The notes: generated by a model from the sequence alone, not told the origin. Shown: positions 34,774 to 45,239, numbered from the stretch's first letter. The stretch is DNA of 64,000 nt from Flintibacter sp. KGMB00164 (GCF_008727735.1 NZ_CP044227.1:2830001-2894000); one strand, 5' to 3'. A program made the numbers and translations.

Positions 34774-37700
34774 TTGAATATATTACGTTCTGTTTTACAA
34801 GACCTGCCGGAATTTCAGCAGCTGCTGGCCGCGTTGGACGGGGGACAGTCCCCGGCGGCGGTGTCCGGCCTGGGCGCGGTGCACCGGGCTCACTTTGCCG
34901 CCGCCCTGGGCGCGGCCTCGGAGCGGCCGGTGGTAGTGGTGTGCGCCGATGAAGGGGAGTGCGAGCGCATGGCCCGGGACCTGGCCTTCTTCACCGGCCA
35001 GAGTGTGCCGGTGCTCACCGCCCGGCAGTTTACCTTCCACAACGCCGCCACCGTCTCCCACCAGTGGGAACACCGCCGCTTGAAGCTGCTGTGGGCCCTC
35101 TCCCAGGGGGAGCTGCCCTGCCTGGTGGCCTCGGTGGAGGCCCTCCAGCAGCGCACCTTGCCTCCCGATGTCCTCAAACAGGCCACCCTGGAGCTGGCCA
35201 CCGGCCAGCAGATTGATCTCAACGACCTGGCCGCCCGTCTCACTGCCGCCGGCTATACCCGCTGCCAGCAGGTGGAGGGACCCGGCCAGTTTGCCCTGCG
35301 GGGCGGCATCCTGGACGTGTTCTCCCCCGCCATGGACGCCCCGGTCCGGGCCGAGTTCTGGGGTGACGAGGTGGACGCCATGGGTTCCTTCGACCCGGCC
35401 ACCCAGCGGCGCACGGAGAATCTGGACCGGGCCGTCCTGTTGCCCGGCGCGGAGACGCTGCCCCAGCTGGCCCCCGGCGGGCTGGGCGGCCTGCTGGCTC
35501 TGCTGGACAAACGCATCGCCAAGGCGGAGAAGGACGGCCACAAGGAGCTGAAAGCCACCCTGGAGGCCGACCGGGAGGCCCTGGAGCAGGGCCGCTCTCT
35601 CCCCGCGGTGGACCGCTACCTCCCCCTCATCTACCCCACCCTGGCCACCGCGGCCGACTATCTGCCGTTGGACGCCTGCGTCCTCTTCTCGGAGAGCAGC
35701 CGGGTAGCCGAGCGGGCCAAGACCTACCAGTGGCAGATGGAGGAGGACGTAAAGACTCTGCTGGAGCGTGGCGAGCTGGACGGCAGCTGCGGCGACCTGT
35801 CCCGCTCCTTTGCCCAGCTCAATCAGGTGCTGGAGAACTGGCCGGTGGCCTATCTGGACTCCTTCACTCTCTCCACCTACCCCACGCCTCCCCGGTGTGT
35901 CCTGTCCCTGATGGCCAAGCAGCTCCCCTCCTTCGGAGCCAGCCTGGAAACGGCGGTGCAGGATTTAAGCCACTACCAGTCCGCTGGCTTTGGGGTGCTG
36001 GTGCTGGTGTCCTCGGAGCAGCGGGCGCTGAACCTCCAGACCCTCCTGCGGGAGCAGAAGGTGACCTCCGGAGTGGAGTTCTCCCCCAAGACCCTGCCCA
36101 AACCGGGACAGATCATGCTCACCGTGGGCGGCCTGTCCGGCGGCATGGAATATCCCGACCTGAAGCTGGCCGTCATCACCGAGGGCCAGGCAGCCCCCCA
36201 GAAGCGGCCCCGGCAGAAAAAAGAGACCACCAACCGCCAGAAGCTCAAGTCCTACGCCGACCTCTCCCCCGGCGACCTGGTGGTCCACGAGCACCACGGC
36301 GTGGGCCGCTACGTGGGCATGGTGAAGATGCCCGCCGACGGCATTGAAAAGGACTATGTGAAGATCGCCTACGCCGGCTCCGACGTGCTCTACGTCCCCG
36401 CCACCCAGCTGGACCTCATCTCCAAGTATATCGGCGGCGGCGAGGACGCCCAGGAGACGAAAAAACTCTCCAAGCTGGGAGGCACTGACTGGGAACGGGC
36501 CAAGACCCGGGCAAAAAAGGCGGTGCAGGACCTGGCCAAGGGGCTCATCGAGCTCTACGCCCAGCGCCAGCGCCAGCCCGGCTACGCCTTCTCCCCCGAC
36601 TCCCCCTGGCAGCGGGAGTTTGAGGAGCAGTTTGAGTACACCGAGACGGAAGACCAGCTGCGGTGTATCCAGGAAATCAAAAAGGATATGGAGTCTCCCG
36701 TACCCATGGACCGGCTGCTGTGCGGCGACGTGGGCTACGGCAAGACCGAGGTGGCCTTCCGGGCCATGATGAAGTGCGTGCTGGACGGCAAGCAGGCGGC
36801 GGTGCTGGTGCCCACCACCGTGCTGGCCCGGCAGCACTACCTCAACGCCCTGCGCCGCTTCCAGAAGTACCCGGTAAACATCGACGTGGTTTCCCGCTTC
36901 CGCACCCCCACTCAGATGAAGGAGACGCTACGCAAGGTGGAAAACGGCGGGGTGGATATTTTGATCGGCACCCACCGTCTCTTTAACAAGGACGTAAAGT
37001 TTAAGGACCTGGGCCTGCTGGTGGTGGACGAGGAGCAGCGCTTCGGCGTGCAGCACAAGGAGAAGCTGAAGGAGACCTTCCGCCAGGTGGACGTCCTCAC
37101 CCTCTCCGCCACCCCCATTCCCCGCACCCTGAACATGGCTATGTCGGGCATCCGGGACATGTCCACCCTGGAGGAGCCCCCCGCCGACCGCCTGCCGGTG
37201 CAGACCTACGTGCTGGAGCACAACTGGCCGGTGGTGGCCGACGCCATGCGCCGGGAGCTGGAGCGGGGCGGCCAGGTGTACTATCTCCACAACCGGGTGG
37301 AGACCATCGACCGCACCGCCGCGCGCATCCAGCAGATGCTGGGCGAGACGGCGGCGGTGGGCGTGGCCCACGGCAAGATGAGCCAGGAGGCCATTGACGA
37401 CGTGATGAGCCGCATGACCGACGGGGAGCTCAACGTGCTGGTGTGCACCACCATCATTGAGACGGGCATTGACCTGCCCAACGCCAACACCCTCATCATC
37501 GAGGACGCTGACCACCTGGGACTGGCCCAGCTCCACCAGCTCCGTGGCCGGGTGGGCCGCTCCAACCGTCGGGCCTATGCCTACCTCACCTACCGCCGGG
37601 GCAAAGTGCTCACCGAGGTGGCTGCCAAACGCCTGGCCGCCATCCGGGAGTTTGCCGAGTTCGGCTCCGGCTTCAAGATCGCCATGCGGGACTTGGAGAT

Positions 37701-38268
37701 CCGGGGCGCGGGCAACGTGCTGGGTCCGGAGCAGAGCGGCTTTATGCTCTCCGTGGGCTACGATATGTATCTGAAGCTGCTGGAGGAGGCAGTCTTGACC
37801 GAGCAGGGACAGACGCCGCCCAAGCGCACTGAGTGCTCCGCCGACCTGAGCATTGCCGCCTCCATCCCCGACCGGTACGTCCCCTCCCCCGAGCAGCGCA
37901 TGGACCTCTACCGCCGCATTGCCGCCATCCGGGACGAGAGCGAGGCCGACGATCTGGTGGATGAGCTCATCGACCGCTACGGCGAGCCGCCCCGCACGGT
38001 GAACAACCTTATCTCGGTGGCCCTCCTCCGCGCCGCCGCCTCCCAGACCGGAGTCACCGACATCGCCCAGAAGAAGGGCCAGCTGGTCTTTACTCTGGAC
38101 CAGTTCAATCTGGAGCAATTCTCCGCCCTGTGCGCCGACCCCAAATTCAAGGACCGGCTGCTCCTCATCCCCGGAGACGTACCCCGCTTTACCCTGCGCC
38201 TGCGCAGCGGCGATGAGCCTCTGCGCACCGCCCAGGCTCTCATCTCCGCCTTTTCTGCTCTGGGCTGA
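34774..38268 (+). CDS. mfd: Transcription-repair coupling factor
   Basis: Releases RNA polymerase stalled at DNA lesions and recruits UvrA. The 1164-residue protein is complete: UvrB-like N-terminal part (residues 1-350), RNA-polymerase-interacting domain starting at LSPGDLVVHEHHGVGRYVGM (about 497), then superfamily 2 helicase motifs: Walker A GDVGYGKTE (about 650), DEEQRFG (about 751), SATPIPRTL and the QLRGRVGRSNR region, and a C-terminal UvrA-gating domain. The start is TTG at 34774 with AGGAG 9 nt upstream. It has its own promoter. Next to it lies the foldase gene, 96 bp on. Confidence 0.97.
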   Translation: MNILRSVLQDLPEFQQLLAALDGGQSPAAVSGLGAVHRAHFAAALGAASERPVVVVCADEGECERMARDLAFFTGQSVPVLTARQFTFHNAATVSHQWEHRRLKLLWALSQGELPCLVASVEALQQRTLPPDVLKQATLELATGQQIDLNDLAARLTAAGYTRCQQVEGPGQFALRGGILDVFSPAMDAPVRAEFWGDEVDAMGSFDPATQRRTENLDRAVLLPGAETLPQLAPGGLGGLLALLDKRIAKAEKDGHKELKATLEADREALEQGRSLPAVDRYLPLIYPTLATAADYLPLDACVLFSESSRVAERAKTYQWQMEEDVKTLLERGELDGSCGDLSRSFAQLNQVLENWPVAYLDSFTLSTYPTPPRCVLSLMAKQLPSFGASLETAVQDLSHYQSAGFGVLVLVSSEQRALNLQTLLREQKVTSGVEFSPKTLPKPGQIMLTVGGLSGGMEYPDLKLAVITEGQAAPQKRPRQKKETTNRQKLKSYADLSPGDLVVHEHHGVGRYVGMVKMPADGIEKDYVKIAYAGSDVLYVPATQLDLISKYIGGGEDAQETKKLSKLGGTDWERAKTRAKKAVQDLAKGLIELYAQRQRQPGYAFSPDSPWQREFEEQFEYTETEDQLRCIQEIKKDMESPVPMDRLLCGDVGYGKTEVAFRAMMKCVLDGKQAAVLVPTTVLARQHYLNALRRFQKYPVNIDVVSRFRTPTQMKETLRKVENGGVDILIGTHRLFNKDVKFKDLGLLVVDEEQRFGVQHKEKLKETFRQVDVLTLSATPIPRTLNMAMSGIRDMSTLEEPPADRLPVQTYVLEHNWPVVADAMRRELERGGQVYYLHNRVETIDRTAARIQQMLGETAAVGVAHGKMSQEAIDDVMSRMTDGELNVLVCTTIIETGIDLPNANTLIIEDADHLGLAQLHQLRGRVGRSNRRAYAYLTYRRGKVLTEVAAKRLAAIREFAEFGSGFKIAMRDLEIRGAGNVLGPEQSGFMLSVGYDMYLKLLEEAVLTEQGQTPPKRTECSADLSIAASIPDRYVPSPEQRMDLYRRIAAIRDESEADDLVDELIDRYGEPPRTVNNLISVALLRAAASQTGVTDIAQKKGQLVFTLDQFNLEQFSALCADPKFKDRLLLIPGDVPRFTLRLRSGDEPLRTAQALISAFSALG

Positions 38269-38276
38269 GACTTTGC

Positions 38277-38305
38277 TTGCCCTAATGCCCGGTTTGTGCT
38301 ATGAT
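38277..38305 (+). promoter_or_regulatory. Promoter of the foldase gene
   Basis: TTGCCC (38277-38282) and TATGAT (38300-38305) with a 17-bp spacer and an extended -10 TG. Confidence 0.65.
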
Positions 38306-38364
38306 GGTCTGACCCAAGCTTAATTTAGTCTGAAATTATCGTGAAATAAGAAAGGATCTGTACC

Positions 38365-39660
38365 ATGCCTACCTTGAAACGTCTGGGAGCCCTCTCCCTG
38401 TCTCTTGTTCTGGCCCTCACCGCCTTCACCGGCTGCGGTGCAAAGGGCGGCAGCTCCAGCAGCTCCAGCGACGGCAGCTCCTCCCAGGTCCAGGCCATGG
38501 ACCTCTCCTCCGTCACCGACCCCTTCCTGTCCACCGCCGGTCTTTCCGGCGACACCGTGGTGGCCACGGTGGGTGACACGGAGATCACCGCCGACAGCCT
38601 GCTCTACTGGCTGGCCGCCACCGTGGACGGCACCGCTCAGTACTACGCCATGATGGGCATGAGCGCCTCTGACCTGCCCTGGGACACCGAGATGGAGGAC
38701 GGCTCCACCATGGCAGAGGGCTTTTTGAACAACGCCCTGCAGACCGCCGCTCTGTACGCTCTGGTCCCTGTCATCGCCCAGCAGGAGGGACTGTCTGTCT
38801 CTGACGAGTCCGCTCAGACCATCCAGCAGGCCATAGACAGCTTTGCCCAGCAGGCCGGGGGCGATGCCATGGTGGATCACATGCTCTGGTCCAGCGCCCT
38901 CACCCGGGACCTGTACACCCGCATGATGCAGGCCGGCGACCTGAACACCCAGCTGATGAACCGCTACTACGGCGATGGCGCTCCCGACGCCCCCAAGGAT
39001 GAGGACATCCTTACCTACGTCTCCGACAACCTGCAGATCGCCTACAAGGCCAAGCACATTCTGCTCAAGACCGTGGACACCAGCAAGCCCATCAAGGACG
39101 CGGACGGCAAGGCCACCGGCGAGTACGAGCCGCTGGACGACGCCACCGTGGCCCAGAAGAAGGCCACTGCCGAGGACATTCTCGCCCAGCTCCAGGCCGC
39201 CAGCGACAAGGAGGCCCTGTTTGATGAGCTGATGAAGGAGTACAGCGAGGACACCGACTCCTCCGGCAACGTGAACAGCCCCGAGGGCTACGAGGCCAAG
39301 TCCGGCCAGATGGTAGCCGCCTTTGAGGAGGCCGCCCTGGCCCTCCAGCCCGGCGAGATCAGCGGCATTGTGGAGAGCACCTACGGCTATCACATCATTC
39401 TCCGCCTGCCCATCCAGGCCGCCGACTACCGGGATCAGTACGTCTCCTATCTCATGAGCCAGCGGCAGCAGGGCTGGCTGGAGCAGTTCCCTGTGGAGAC
39501 CAACGACGAGTACAAGAAGATCGATCCCGCCGCCTTCTACACCCAGCTCACCGCCCTGCGCACCGCGGTGCAGGCGGAGGTGACTGCCGCACAGGAGAAG
39601 AGCTCCGGGGATTCCAGCAGCTCCAGCGGTAGTTCCAGCGACAGCTCCAGTGCCTCTTAA
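38365..39660 (+). CDS. PrsA-like peptidyl-prolyl isomerase lipoprotein
   Basis: Extracytoplasmic foldase anchored to the outer face of the membrane, helping secreted proteins to fold. The 431-residue protein has a lipoprotein signal with lipobox TGC (Cys24), a Ser-rich linker, a SurA-like helical N domain (residues 60-220) and a parvulin PPIase domain (about 225-350) with AKHILLKT, FDELMKEYSEDTDS and MVAAFEEAALALQPGEISGIVESTYGYHII. The tail is Ser-rich. GAAAGGAT lies 8-15 nt upstream of the ATG. A truncated triple-hairpin element (T7) follows the stop. Confidence 0.92.
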   Translation: MPTLKRLGALSLSLVLALTAFTGCGAKGGSSSSSSDGSSSQVQAMDLSSVTDPFLSTAGLSGDTVVATVGDTEITADSLLYWLAATVDGTAQYYAMMGMSASDLPWDTEMEDGSTMAEGFLNNALQTAALYALVPVIAQQEGLSVSDESAQTIQQAIDSFAQQAGGDAMVDHMLWSSALTRDLYTRMMQAGDLNTQLMNRYYGDGAPDAPKDEDILTYVSDNLQIAYKAKHILLKTVDTSKPIKDADGKATGEYEPLDDATVAQKKATAEDILAQLQAASDKEALFDELMKEYSEDTDSSGNVNSPEGYEAKSGQMVAAFEEAALALQPGEISGIVESTYGYHIILRLPIQAADYRDQYVSYLMSQRQQGWLEQFPVETNDEYKKIDPAAFYTQLTALRTAVQAEVTAAQEKSSGDSSSSSGSSSDSSSAS

Positions 39661-39680
39661 TCCTTCCTGAATATTTCTCT

Positions 39681-39717
39681 TGTGGGAGTGACGAAACACG
39701 TCGCTCCCACTTTTTTA
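39681..39717 (+). repeat. 3'-end element T7 (hairpin 3 only)
   Basis: Only the terminator hairpin of the family is present (GTGGGAGTGAC/GTCGCTCCCAC and a TTTTTT tail), about 20 bp behind the foldase stop; hairpins 1 and 2 are missing. Confidence 0.8.
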
Positions 39718-39725
39718 TTTGGAGA

Positions 39726-40303
39726 GTTCCGCCCTGCGGGGCGGGTTCCTTTTTGTTTGCCCAAAAAGGAACCAAAAATGCCCTGGGGGTATGTCTCCGG
39801 CGAACGCCTCGCCAAAGGCGGGCGTTCACAGTCGCCATTCCCCCAGCCCCCCAATTGCGAGAGTGGGCCACTTTGGTTGATGCATAATTTCCGGCGGCCT
39901 AAGTTTTGACTGTGCATCCCTCTCTTCTCAGGCCTTAGGCCCTTTTGCCATCAAAATTTGCGGGCTGTTGCTTCTATCGCACGCCGCCTGGTGCCTGCCT
40001 TCCTGTTGGGTGCGGCGGTGGCTGGGCGGACCAGCTGCCACGGCTCTGCCAAGGTAGGCGGTGTCTGTACAGCGCGGACGCGTTCAAATTTCCACCTCGC
40101 AGGCCCCAGTGGGCCGAGGCAAGAAGGACGCAAGGTCTTGTCTTCGGAGCCGCCGGACACAAGTACCAAGGAAACAAGAGGGCGTCCCCCGTAACCGGGG
40201 GTCCAGGGGGGCGACGCCTATGAGCGCCCGCTGCGCGAAGGCGCTCATCGAAGGAGTCCCCATGGCGCATCTTTGGTTCCTTTCTGTGCGAGCAGAAAGG
40301 AAC
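39726..40303 (+). repeat. Composite palindromic repeat, copy F
   Basis: Full forward copy. It begins with TTCCGCCCTGCGGGGCGG and GGTTCCTTTTTG/CAAAAAGGAACC, and ends with GGTTCCTTTCTG/CAGAAAGGAAC. The middle contains CCTGTTGGGTGCGGCGGTGG and AGCTGCCACGGCTCTGCCA. It follows element T7 directly. Confidence 0.88.
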
Positions 40304-40430
40304 AATCGTCCCCTTCCCACAGGGCAAACCTCCTTCTAAAACAGGAATAAATTTCCTTCTCTCCTTGATTCCCTAAAATATGGACAGGCCATGGTCTATA
40401 CTGGCAGAACAAGGAAGGAGCGAGACAACC

Positions 40431-43070
40431 ATGAACAACTGGCACAGTATACCCACAGACCGTCTATTAGAGGAATTGGACGCCCGGCCCCAGGGCCTTA
40501 CCACCAAGCAGGCCAAGGACCGCCTGGACCGCTACGGACCCAACCAGCTCCCCGCCCCCAAGCAGGCCAGCCTTCTGGCCCGGGTGCTGGCCCAAGTCAC
40601 CGACCCCATGATCGTGGTGCTGCTGGCGGCGGCGGGGCTATCTCTGGCGGTGAGCGGCGGAAAGGACTGGCTGGACGGGGCCATTATTCTGGTCATTGTG
40701 GTGGTCAACAGCGTGCTGTCCATCTCCCAGGAGGACCGGGCCCAGCAGGCCCTGGAGGAACTGCAGAAGCTCTCCTCCCCCATGGCCCAGGCTCTGCGGG
40801 ACGGCCGCCAAACCCGGGTCCAGGCCAGCGATCTGGTCCCCGGGGACATCATCTACTTAGAGGCCGGGGATCTGGTCCCCGCCGACGCCCGGCTCCTGTC
40901 CTCCAGCCGCCTGCAAACCGACGAGAGCGCCATGACCGGCGAGTCCGCCCCGGTGGAAAAGGACCCGGACCTTATCCTTGCCTCTGACGCCCCTCTGGGC
41001 GACTGGGTCAACATGGTCCTCTCCGGCACCCTGGTCACCGCCGGCAGAGGCACGGCGGTGGTCTGCGCCACCGGCGCAGACAGCCAGATGGGCCATATTG
41101 CCGGGATGCTCTCCGACCAGGAGGAGGGCACCACCCCCCTCCAGGCCCGGATGGCGGAAATTTCTCAAAAGTTGTCCTTTCTGTGCCTGTGCGTGTGCGC
41201 GGTGATGTTTGGGGTGGGGCTCCTCCAGGGAAAAAAGATGCTGGATATGTTCCTCACCGCCGTCTCCCTGGCGGTGGCTGCCATCCCGGAGGGCCTGCCC
41301 GCCATTGTTACCATTGTGCTGGCTCTGGGGGTAGGCCGCATGGCCAGGCGGGGCGCTATCGTGAAAAAGCTGCCCGCCGTGGAGACTTTGGGCTGCGCCG
41401 GGGTCATCTGCTCGGACAAGACGGGCACCCTCACCCAAAACCGCATGACGGTCCAGCAGCTGTGGCTGCTCCCCGGCGGACACCGGCGGGAGGCCCTTAC
41501 CGGGGGCGCGCTGTGCTCCGACGCCCGGCTGGAGTGGCGGGCGGGTGCTCCCGTAGCCTCCGGCGACCCCACCGAGGGAGCTCTGCTGGTGGCGGCGGCC
41601 CAGGAGGGGCTGGACCAGCACAAGCTGGAGGAGGCGCTGCCCCGGACCGACGAACTGCCCTTTGACTCCACCCGCAAGCGCATGTCCACCATCCACGCCC
41701 TGCCTGAGGGCGGCTACCGGGTGTATGTGAAGGGCGCTCCCGACGTACTGCTGCCCCGGTGTACCCAGGGTCCGAAGGGCCCCCTCTCCCCCGACGACCG
41801 GGGACGCATTACCGCCGCCAATGAGGAGATGGCCCGCAAGGCCCTGCGAGTGCTGGCGGTGGCCTATCGGGACCTGTCCTTCCTCCCCGCCCAGCTTACT
41901 TCCCAGCTGTTGGAGGACAACCTCACCTTTTTGGGCCTCTTCGGCCTGATGGACCCGCCCCGGCCGGAGGCCAAGCTGGCGGTGGCGCGCTGCCACCAGG
42001 CGGGAGTTCGGCCCGTGATGATCACCGGCGACCACCGGGCGACCGCCTCCGCCGTGGCCCGGGAACTGGACATCCTCCGCCCTGGGGAACTGACCCTCAC
42101 CGGCCCGGAGCTGGACTTTATGCCCCAGGAGGTGCTGGAGGAGGATATCCACCGCTTTTCCGTCTTCGCCCGGGTGTCCCCGGAGCACAAGATGCGCATC
42201 GTTCAGGCCTGGCAGAAACGGGGGCTGGTGGTGGCCATGACAGGAGACGGCGTCAATGACGCCCCCGCCCTGAAGGCCGCCGACATCGGCTGCGCCATGG
42301 GCCGCTCCGGCACCGACGTGGCCAAGGGAGCCGCCCACATGATCCTCACCGACGACAACTTTTCCACCATCGTGGCCGCCATCGAGGAAGGCCGGGGCAT
42401 CTACTCCAACATCCGCAAAGCCATCCACTATCTGCTCTCCTGCAACATCGGTGAGATCTTCACCATCTTTACCGCTACCCTGCTGGACTTCGGCACCATG
42501 CCCCTGGCCCCGGTACAGCTTCTCTGGCTCAATCTGGTCACCGACTCTCTTCCCGCCCTGGCGCTGGGGGTGGAGCCGGTGGAGCCAGGCGTCATGGACC
42601 AGCCGCCCCGGGACGCACGGGCCGGGCTGTTTGACGGGAAATTCACCCTGCGCCTGCTGTGGCAGGGGCTGATGGTGGGCGTTCTCACCCTGGCGGCCTA
42701 CTTTTTTGGCTTTACCCGCCTGGCTGCGCCGGGCAGCGAAGGCCCTGTGGCCAACACCATGGCCTTTGCCACCCTCACCCTCTGCCAGCTTTTCCACGCC
42801 TTCAACGTGCGCAGCGAGGACCGCTCCCTGTTTGCCATGGGTCCCCTGTCCAACCCCGCCATGAACCGGGCCTTTCTGGCCGGTCTGGCCCTCCAGCTGG
42901 CGGTTTTGCTGGTGCCGCCTCTCCAGAGCGTCTTTTCCACCGTCTCCCTGGACCTGTACCAGTGGCTCACGGTGCTCCTCCTCTCCGCGGCTCCCATTCC
43001 CATCTGTGAGATCAGCAAGGCTATCACCGGCAAAAAAACCAGCGCCAGGCAGACCGCCGCAGCGCCCTGA
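40431..43070 (+). CDS. P-type calcium-transporting ATPase
   Basis: Cation pump of the P2 type, most likely exporting calcium. The 879-residue protein has the N-terminal cation ATPase domain, the actuator motif TGES (near residue 165), PEGLPAIVTIVLALG in M4 (calcium-type), the phosphorylation motif SDKTGTLTQ with Asp329, KGAPD in the nucleotide domain, TGDGVNDAPAL (about 604) and six C-terminal membrane segments with NLVTDSLPALALG. All catalytic residues are intact. The start at 40431 has AAGGAG about 10 nt upstream. It is a single-gene unit with a strong terminator; calcium as the ion is inferred from M4 and M6. Confidence 0.94.
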   Translation: MNNWHSIPTDRLLEELDARPQGLTTKQAKDRLDRYGPNQLPAPKQASLLARVLAQVTDPMIVVLLAAAGLSLAVSGGKDWLDGAIILVIVVVNSVLSISQEDRAQQALEELQKLSSPMAQALRDGRQTRVQASDLVPGDIIYLEAGDLVPADARLLSSSRLQTDESAMTGESAPVEKDPDLILASDAPLGDWVNMVLSGTLVTAGRGTAVVCATGADSQMGHIAGMLSDQEEGTTPLQARMAEISQKLSFLCLCVCAVMFGVGLLQGKKMLDMFLTAVSLAVAAIPEGLPAIVTIVLALGVGRMARRGAIVKKLPAVETLGCAGVICSDKTGTLTQNRMTVQQLWLLPGGHRREALTGGALCSDARLEWRAGAPVASGDPTEGALLVAAAQEGLDQHKLEEALPRTDELPFDSTRKRMSTIHALPEGGYRVYVKGAPDVLLPRCTQGPKGPLSPDDRGRITAANEEMARKALRVLAVAYRDLSFLPAQLTSQLLEDNLTFLGLFGLMDPPRPEAKLAVARCHQAGVRPVMITGDHRATASAVARELDILRPGELTLTGPELDFMPQEVLEEDIHRFSVFARVSPEHKMRIVQAWQKRGLVVAMTGDGVNDAPALKAADIGCAMGRSGTDVAKGAAHMILTDDNFSTIVAAIEEGRGIYSNIRKAIHYLLSCNIGEIFTIFTATLLDFGTMPLAPVQLLWLNLVTDSLPALALGVEPVEPGVMDQPPRDARAGLFDGKFTLRLLWQGLMVGVLTLAAYFFGFTRLAAPGSEGPVANTMAFATLTLCQLFHAFNVRSEDRSLFAMGPLSNPAMNRAFLAGLALQLAVLLVPPLQSVFSTVSLDLYQWLTVLLLSAAPIPICEISKAITGKKTSARQTAAAP

Positions 43071-43077
43071 GAACTGC

Positions 43078-43116
43078 AAAAACGGCCGCCACCCTAAAGG
43101 GTGGCGGCCGTTTTTT
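43078..43116. terminator. Terminator between convergent genes
   Basis: AAACGGCCGCCACCC with GGGTGGCGGCCGTTT; T runs on both strands serve the ATPase gene and the nucleoside permease operon. Confidence 0.92.
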
Positions 43117-43137
43117 ACAGTTTGGATGGGAAGCGCC

Positions 43138-44136
43138 TTACCGCTCCTCCCGGAAGTAATTGAGGCCCAGCGCCTGAGGCTGGCCGGAGCCCTCCCGCTT
43201 GCGCACGGAGGTGACCACCAGCACCACAGCGGTGATGATAAAGGGCAGAGCCTGGTAGAGCTGGGTGGGCACTGCGGCCAGCCAGCCCAACCCTTCGGGG
43301 AAGGCGGCGGCCAGGCTGGAGCCCGACACCCGCAGGGTGTTGAAGAAACCGAAGACAAAGGTGCCCAGGATGGCCAGGGCGGGGTTCCAGTTGGCAAAGA
43401 TGACCAGGGCCACCGCGATCCAGCCGTAGCCGTTGATCCAGCAGCTGCTGTTGAAGGAGCCGGACATGTTCAGGGCCATATAGTACCCGCCGATGCCCAT
43501 CACACCGCAGCCCAGGCAGATGTGGATATACTTATACCGCTTTACATTGACGCCCACCGAGTCAGCAGCGCCGGGGTTCTCGCCCACCGCCCGCAGCCGC
43601 AGGCCGGGGTTGGTGCGGTTGAGATACCACCACATCACCAGGGCGATAACCACGCCCAGATAGACCAGGACGTTGTGGTTGAACAGTCCCTCACCCAGCA
43701 CCGGGATCTGAGACAGGCCGGGGATGGGCAGGTTGGCAAAGCCGTCTTTGATGTTGGCGTAGTCGTTCATGACCGGCCAGCTGATGGCCTTGACGCCGTT
43801 GCCCACAAAGAAATACACGCCCAGGCCGAAGGTGGTCAGGGTCAGGCCGGTGATGTTCTGGTTGGCCTGGAGGGAGACGGTGAGGGCGGCAAACAGCAGG
43901 CCGCACAGCGCCCCCATCAGGAAGGCCATCAGGATGCCCACGCCCAGACTGTTGGCGTAGCAGCCCACGATATAGCCGAAGATGGCGCCCACCGCCATGA
44001 TGCCTTCCACGCCCAGGTTCAGGCTGCCCGACTTTTCCACCATGATCTCTCCGGCAGTGCCGTAGAGCAGAGGGATATTATAGACCACAATGTTGTGGAT
44101 GAAGGTGGTCACCACCCCCATTTTATCCATTTCCAT
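43138..44136 (-). CDS. ABC transporter permease, nucleoside/BMP type (second permease)
   Basis: Membrane subunit of a BMP-type importer such as NupQ of Bacillus, for nucleosides or purine bases. The 332-residue protein has about eight to ten membrane segments and the family pattern EIMVEKSGSLNLGVEGIMAVGA (about residues 30-51) and LRLRAVGENPGAADSVGVNV, the coupling region. It overlaps the preceding permease gene by 14 bp. It is the last gene of the bmp operon, followed by a terminator. Confidence 0.92.
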   Translation of the reverse strand: MEMDKMGVVTTFIHNIVVYNIPLLYGTAGEIMVEKSGSLNLGVEGIMAVGAIFGYIVGCYANSLGVGILMAFLMGALCGLLFAALTVSLQANQNITGLTLTTFGLGVYFFVGNGVKAISWPVMNDYANIKDGFANLPIPGLSQIPVLGEGLFNHNVLVYLGVVIALVMWWYLNRTNPGLRLRAVGENPGAADSVGVNVKRYKYIHICLGCGVMGIGGYYMALNMSGSFNSSCWINGYGWIAVALVIFANWNPALAILGTFVFGFFNTLRVSGSSLAAAFPEGLGWLAAVPTQLYQALPFIITAVVLVVTSVRKREGSGQPQALGLNYFREER

Positions 44137-45238
44137 TCTCGCCGCCCCCTTTCTTGGTTCGAACGATCTTGAAGCGGATCAGGAAATCCGCGGCCAGCAC
44201 CAAAAACAGAATGGCGCCCTGGAGCATATCCGCAAAGCTGGAATCCACCTGGGCAAAGGTGGCTGCCGCCACCGTAGAGCCGTGCTGAAGCATGGAGATG
44301 AGGGCCGACACCAGAAAGATCGCTGCAGTGTTCAGCTGAGACAGCCAGGCCACGATGACGCCGGTCCAGCCCACATCGTCGGTAAACGAGGAGGACAGGA
44401 TACCCACGGTGCCCACCTTGAAGGCGGCGGCCAGACCGATGAGACAGGCGGACAGGAACACGGTGCGCAGCACGATGCGGTTGACCTTCATGCCCGCATA
44501 CCGGGCGGTGCCCACGCTGTCGCCCACCACGGCGATCTCATAGCCCTGCTTGGAGTATTTGAGGTAGCCATAGACCAGCACGCCGATGATCAGGGTAAAG
44601 ATGACGCACACGTTGAGCTGGAATTTCCCGATGGGGATGGTGGGGAAGGAGACCTCCTTGCTGAAGTTGGCAAACACCGGACGGGCCGAGGAGGTATCCA
44701 GGAAGAAGTTCCAGGAGGCCTGGGTCTCCCCCAGGAACACCAGGAAGTACAGGGCCACATAGTTGAGCATCAGGGTCATCAGGGTCTCGTTGGTGCCGAA
44801 CTTCACCTTCAGCGCCGCCACCAGAGCGCCGTACAGCCCGGCGGCCAGCATGCCTGCCAGGCACATAAGCAGCAGGGTCACACCCTCCGGCAGCACGCTG
44901 CCCAGCTTCAGCGCCACCGCGCCGGCGGCCACCGCGCCCAGGATGAACTGGCCCTCGCCGCCGATGTTCCAAAAGCGCATTTTAAAGGACAGAGACAGGG
45001 CCACCGAGGTGAGCACCAGGGGGACAAAGACCTTGAGATAGTTTTCAAAGGTCTTATAGGCGATCTTGTTGCCGATCATGCCCATGGTGAACATACGCTG
45101 GTAATAGGCGATGGGGTTGACTCCGATGGCCAGCAGCAGCAGGCCGCCCACCACCAGCGCCAGCAGAACCGCCCCGAGATAGAGCGACAGCTTTTTCCAC
45201 ATCGGACAGCTGTCCCGCTTTACGATATGAAATCCCAT
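44123..45238 (-). CDS. ABC transporter permease, nucleoside/BMP type (first permease)
   Basis: Partner of the following permease (NupP-like). It has 371 residues with about nine membrane segments. The family pattern FWNIGGEGQFILGAVAAGAVAL (about residues 89-110) and the coupling motif GYEIAVVGDSVGTARYAGM are clear. The start at 45238 follows GGAGTGAC and lies directly behind the ATPase stop. The operon order bmp-ATPase-permease-permease is the usual one for this family. Confidence 0.92.
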   Translation of the reverse strand: MGFHIVKRDSCPMWKKLSLYLGAVLLALVVGGLLLLAIGVNPIAYYQRMFTMGMIGNKIAYKTFENYLKVFVPLVLTSVALSLSFKMRFWNIGGEGQFILGAVAAGAVALKLGSVLPEGVTLLLMCLAGMLAAGLYGALVAALKVKFGTNETLMTLMLNYVALYFLVFLGETQASWNFFLDTSSARPVFANFSKEVSFPTIPIGKFQLNVCVIFTLIIGVLVYGYLKYSKQGYEIAVVGDSVGTARYAGMKVNRIVLRTVFLSACLIGLAAAFKVGTVGILSSSFTDDVGWTGVIVAWLSQLNTAAIFLVSALISMLQHGSTVAAATFAQVDSSFADMLQGAILFLVLAADFLIRFKIVRTKKGGGENGNG

Positions 45239-45239
45239 G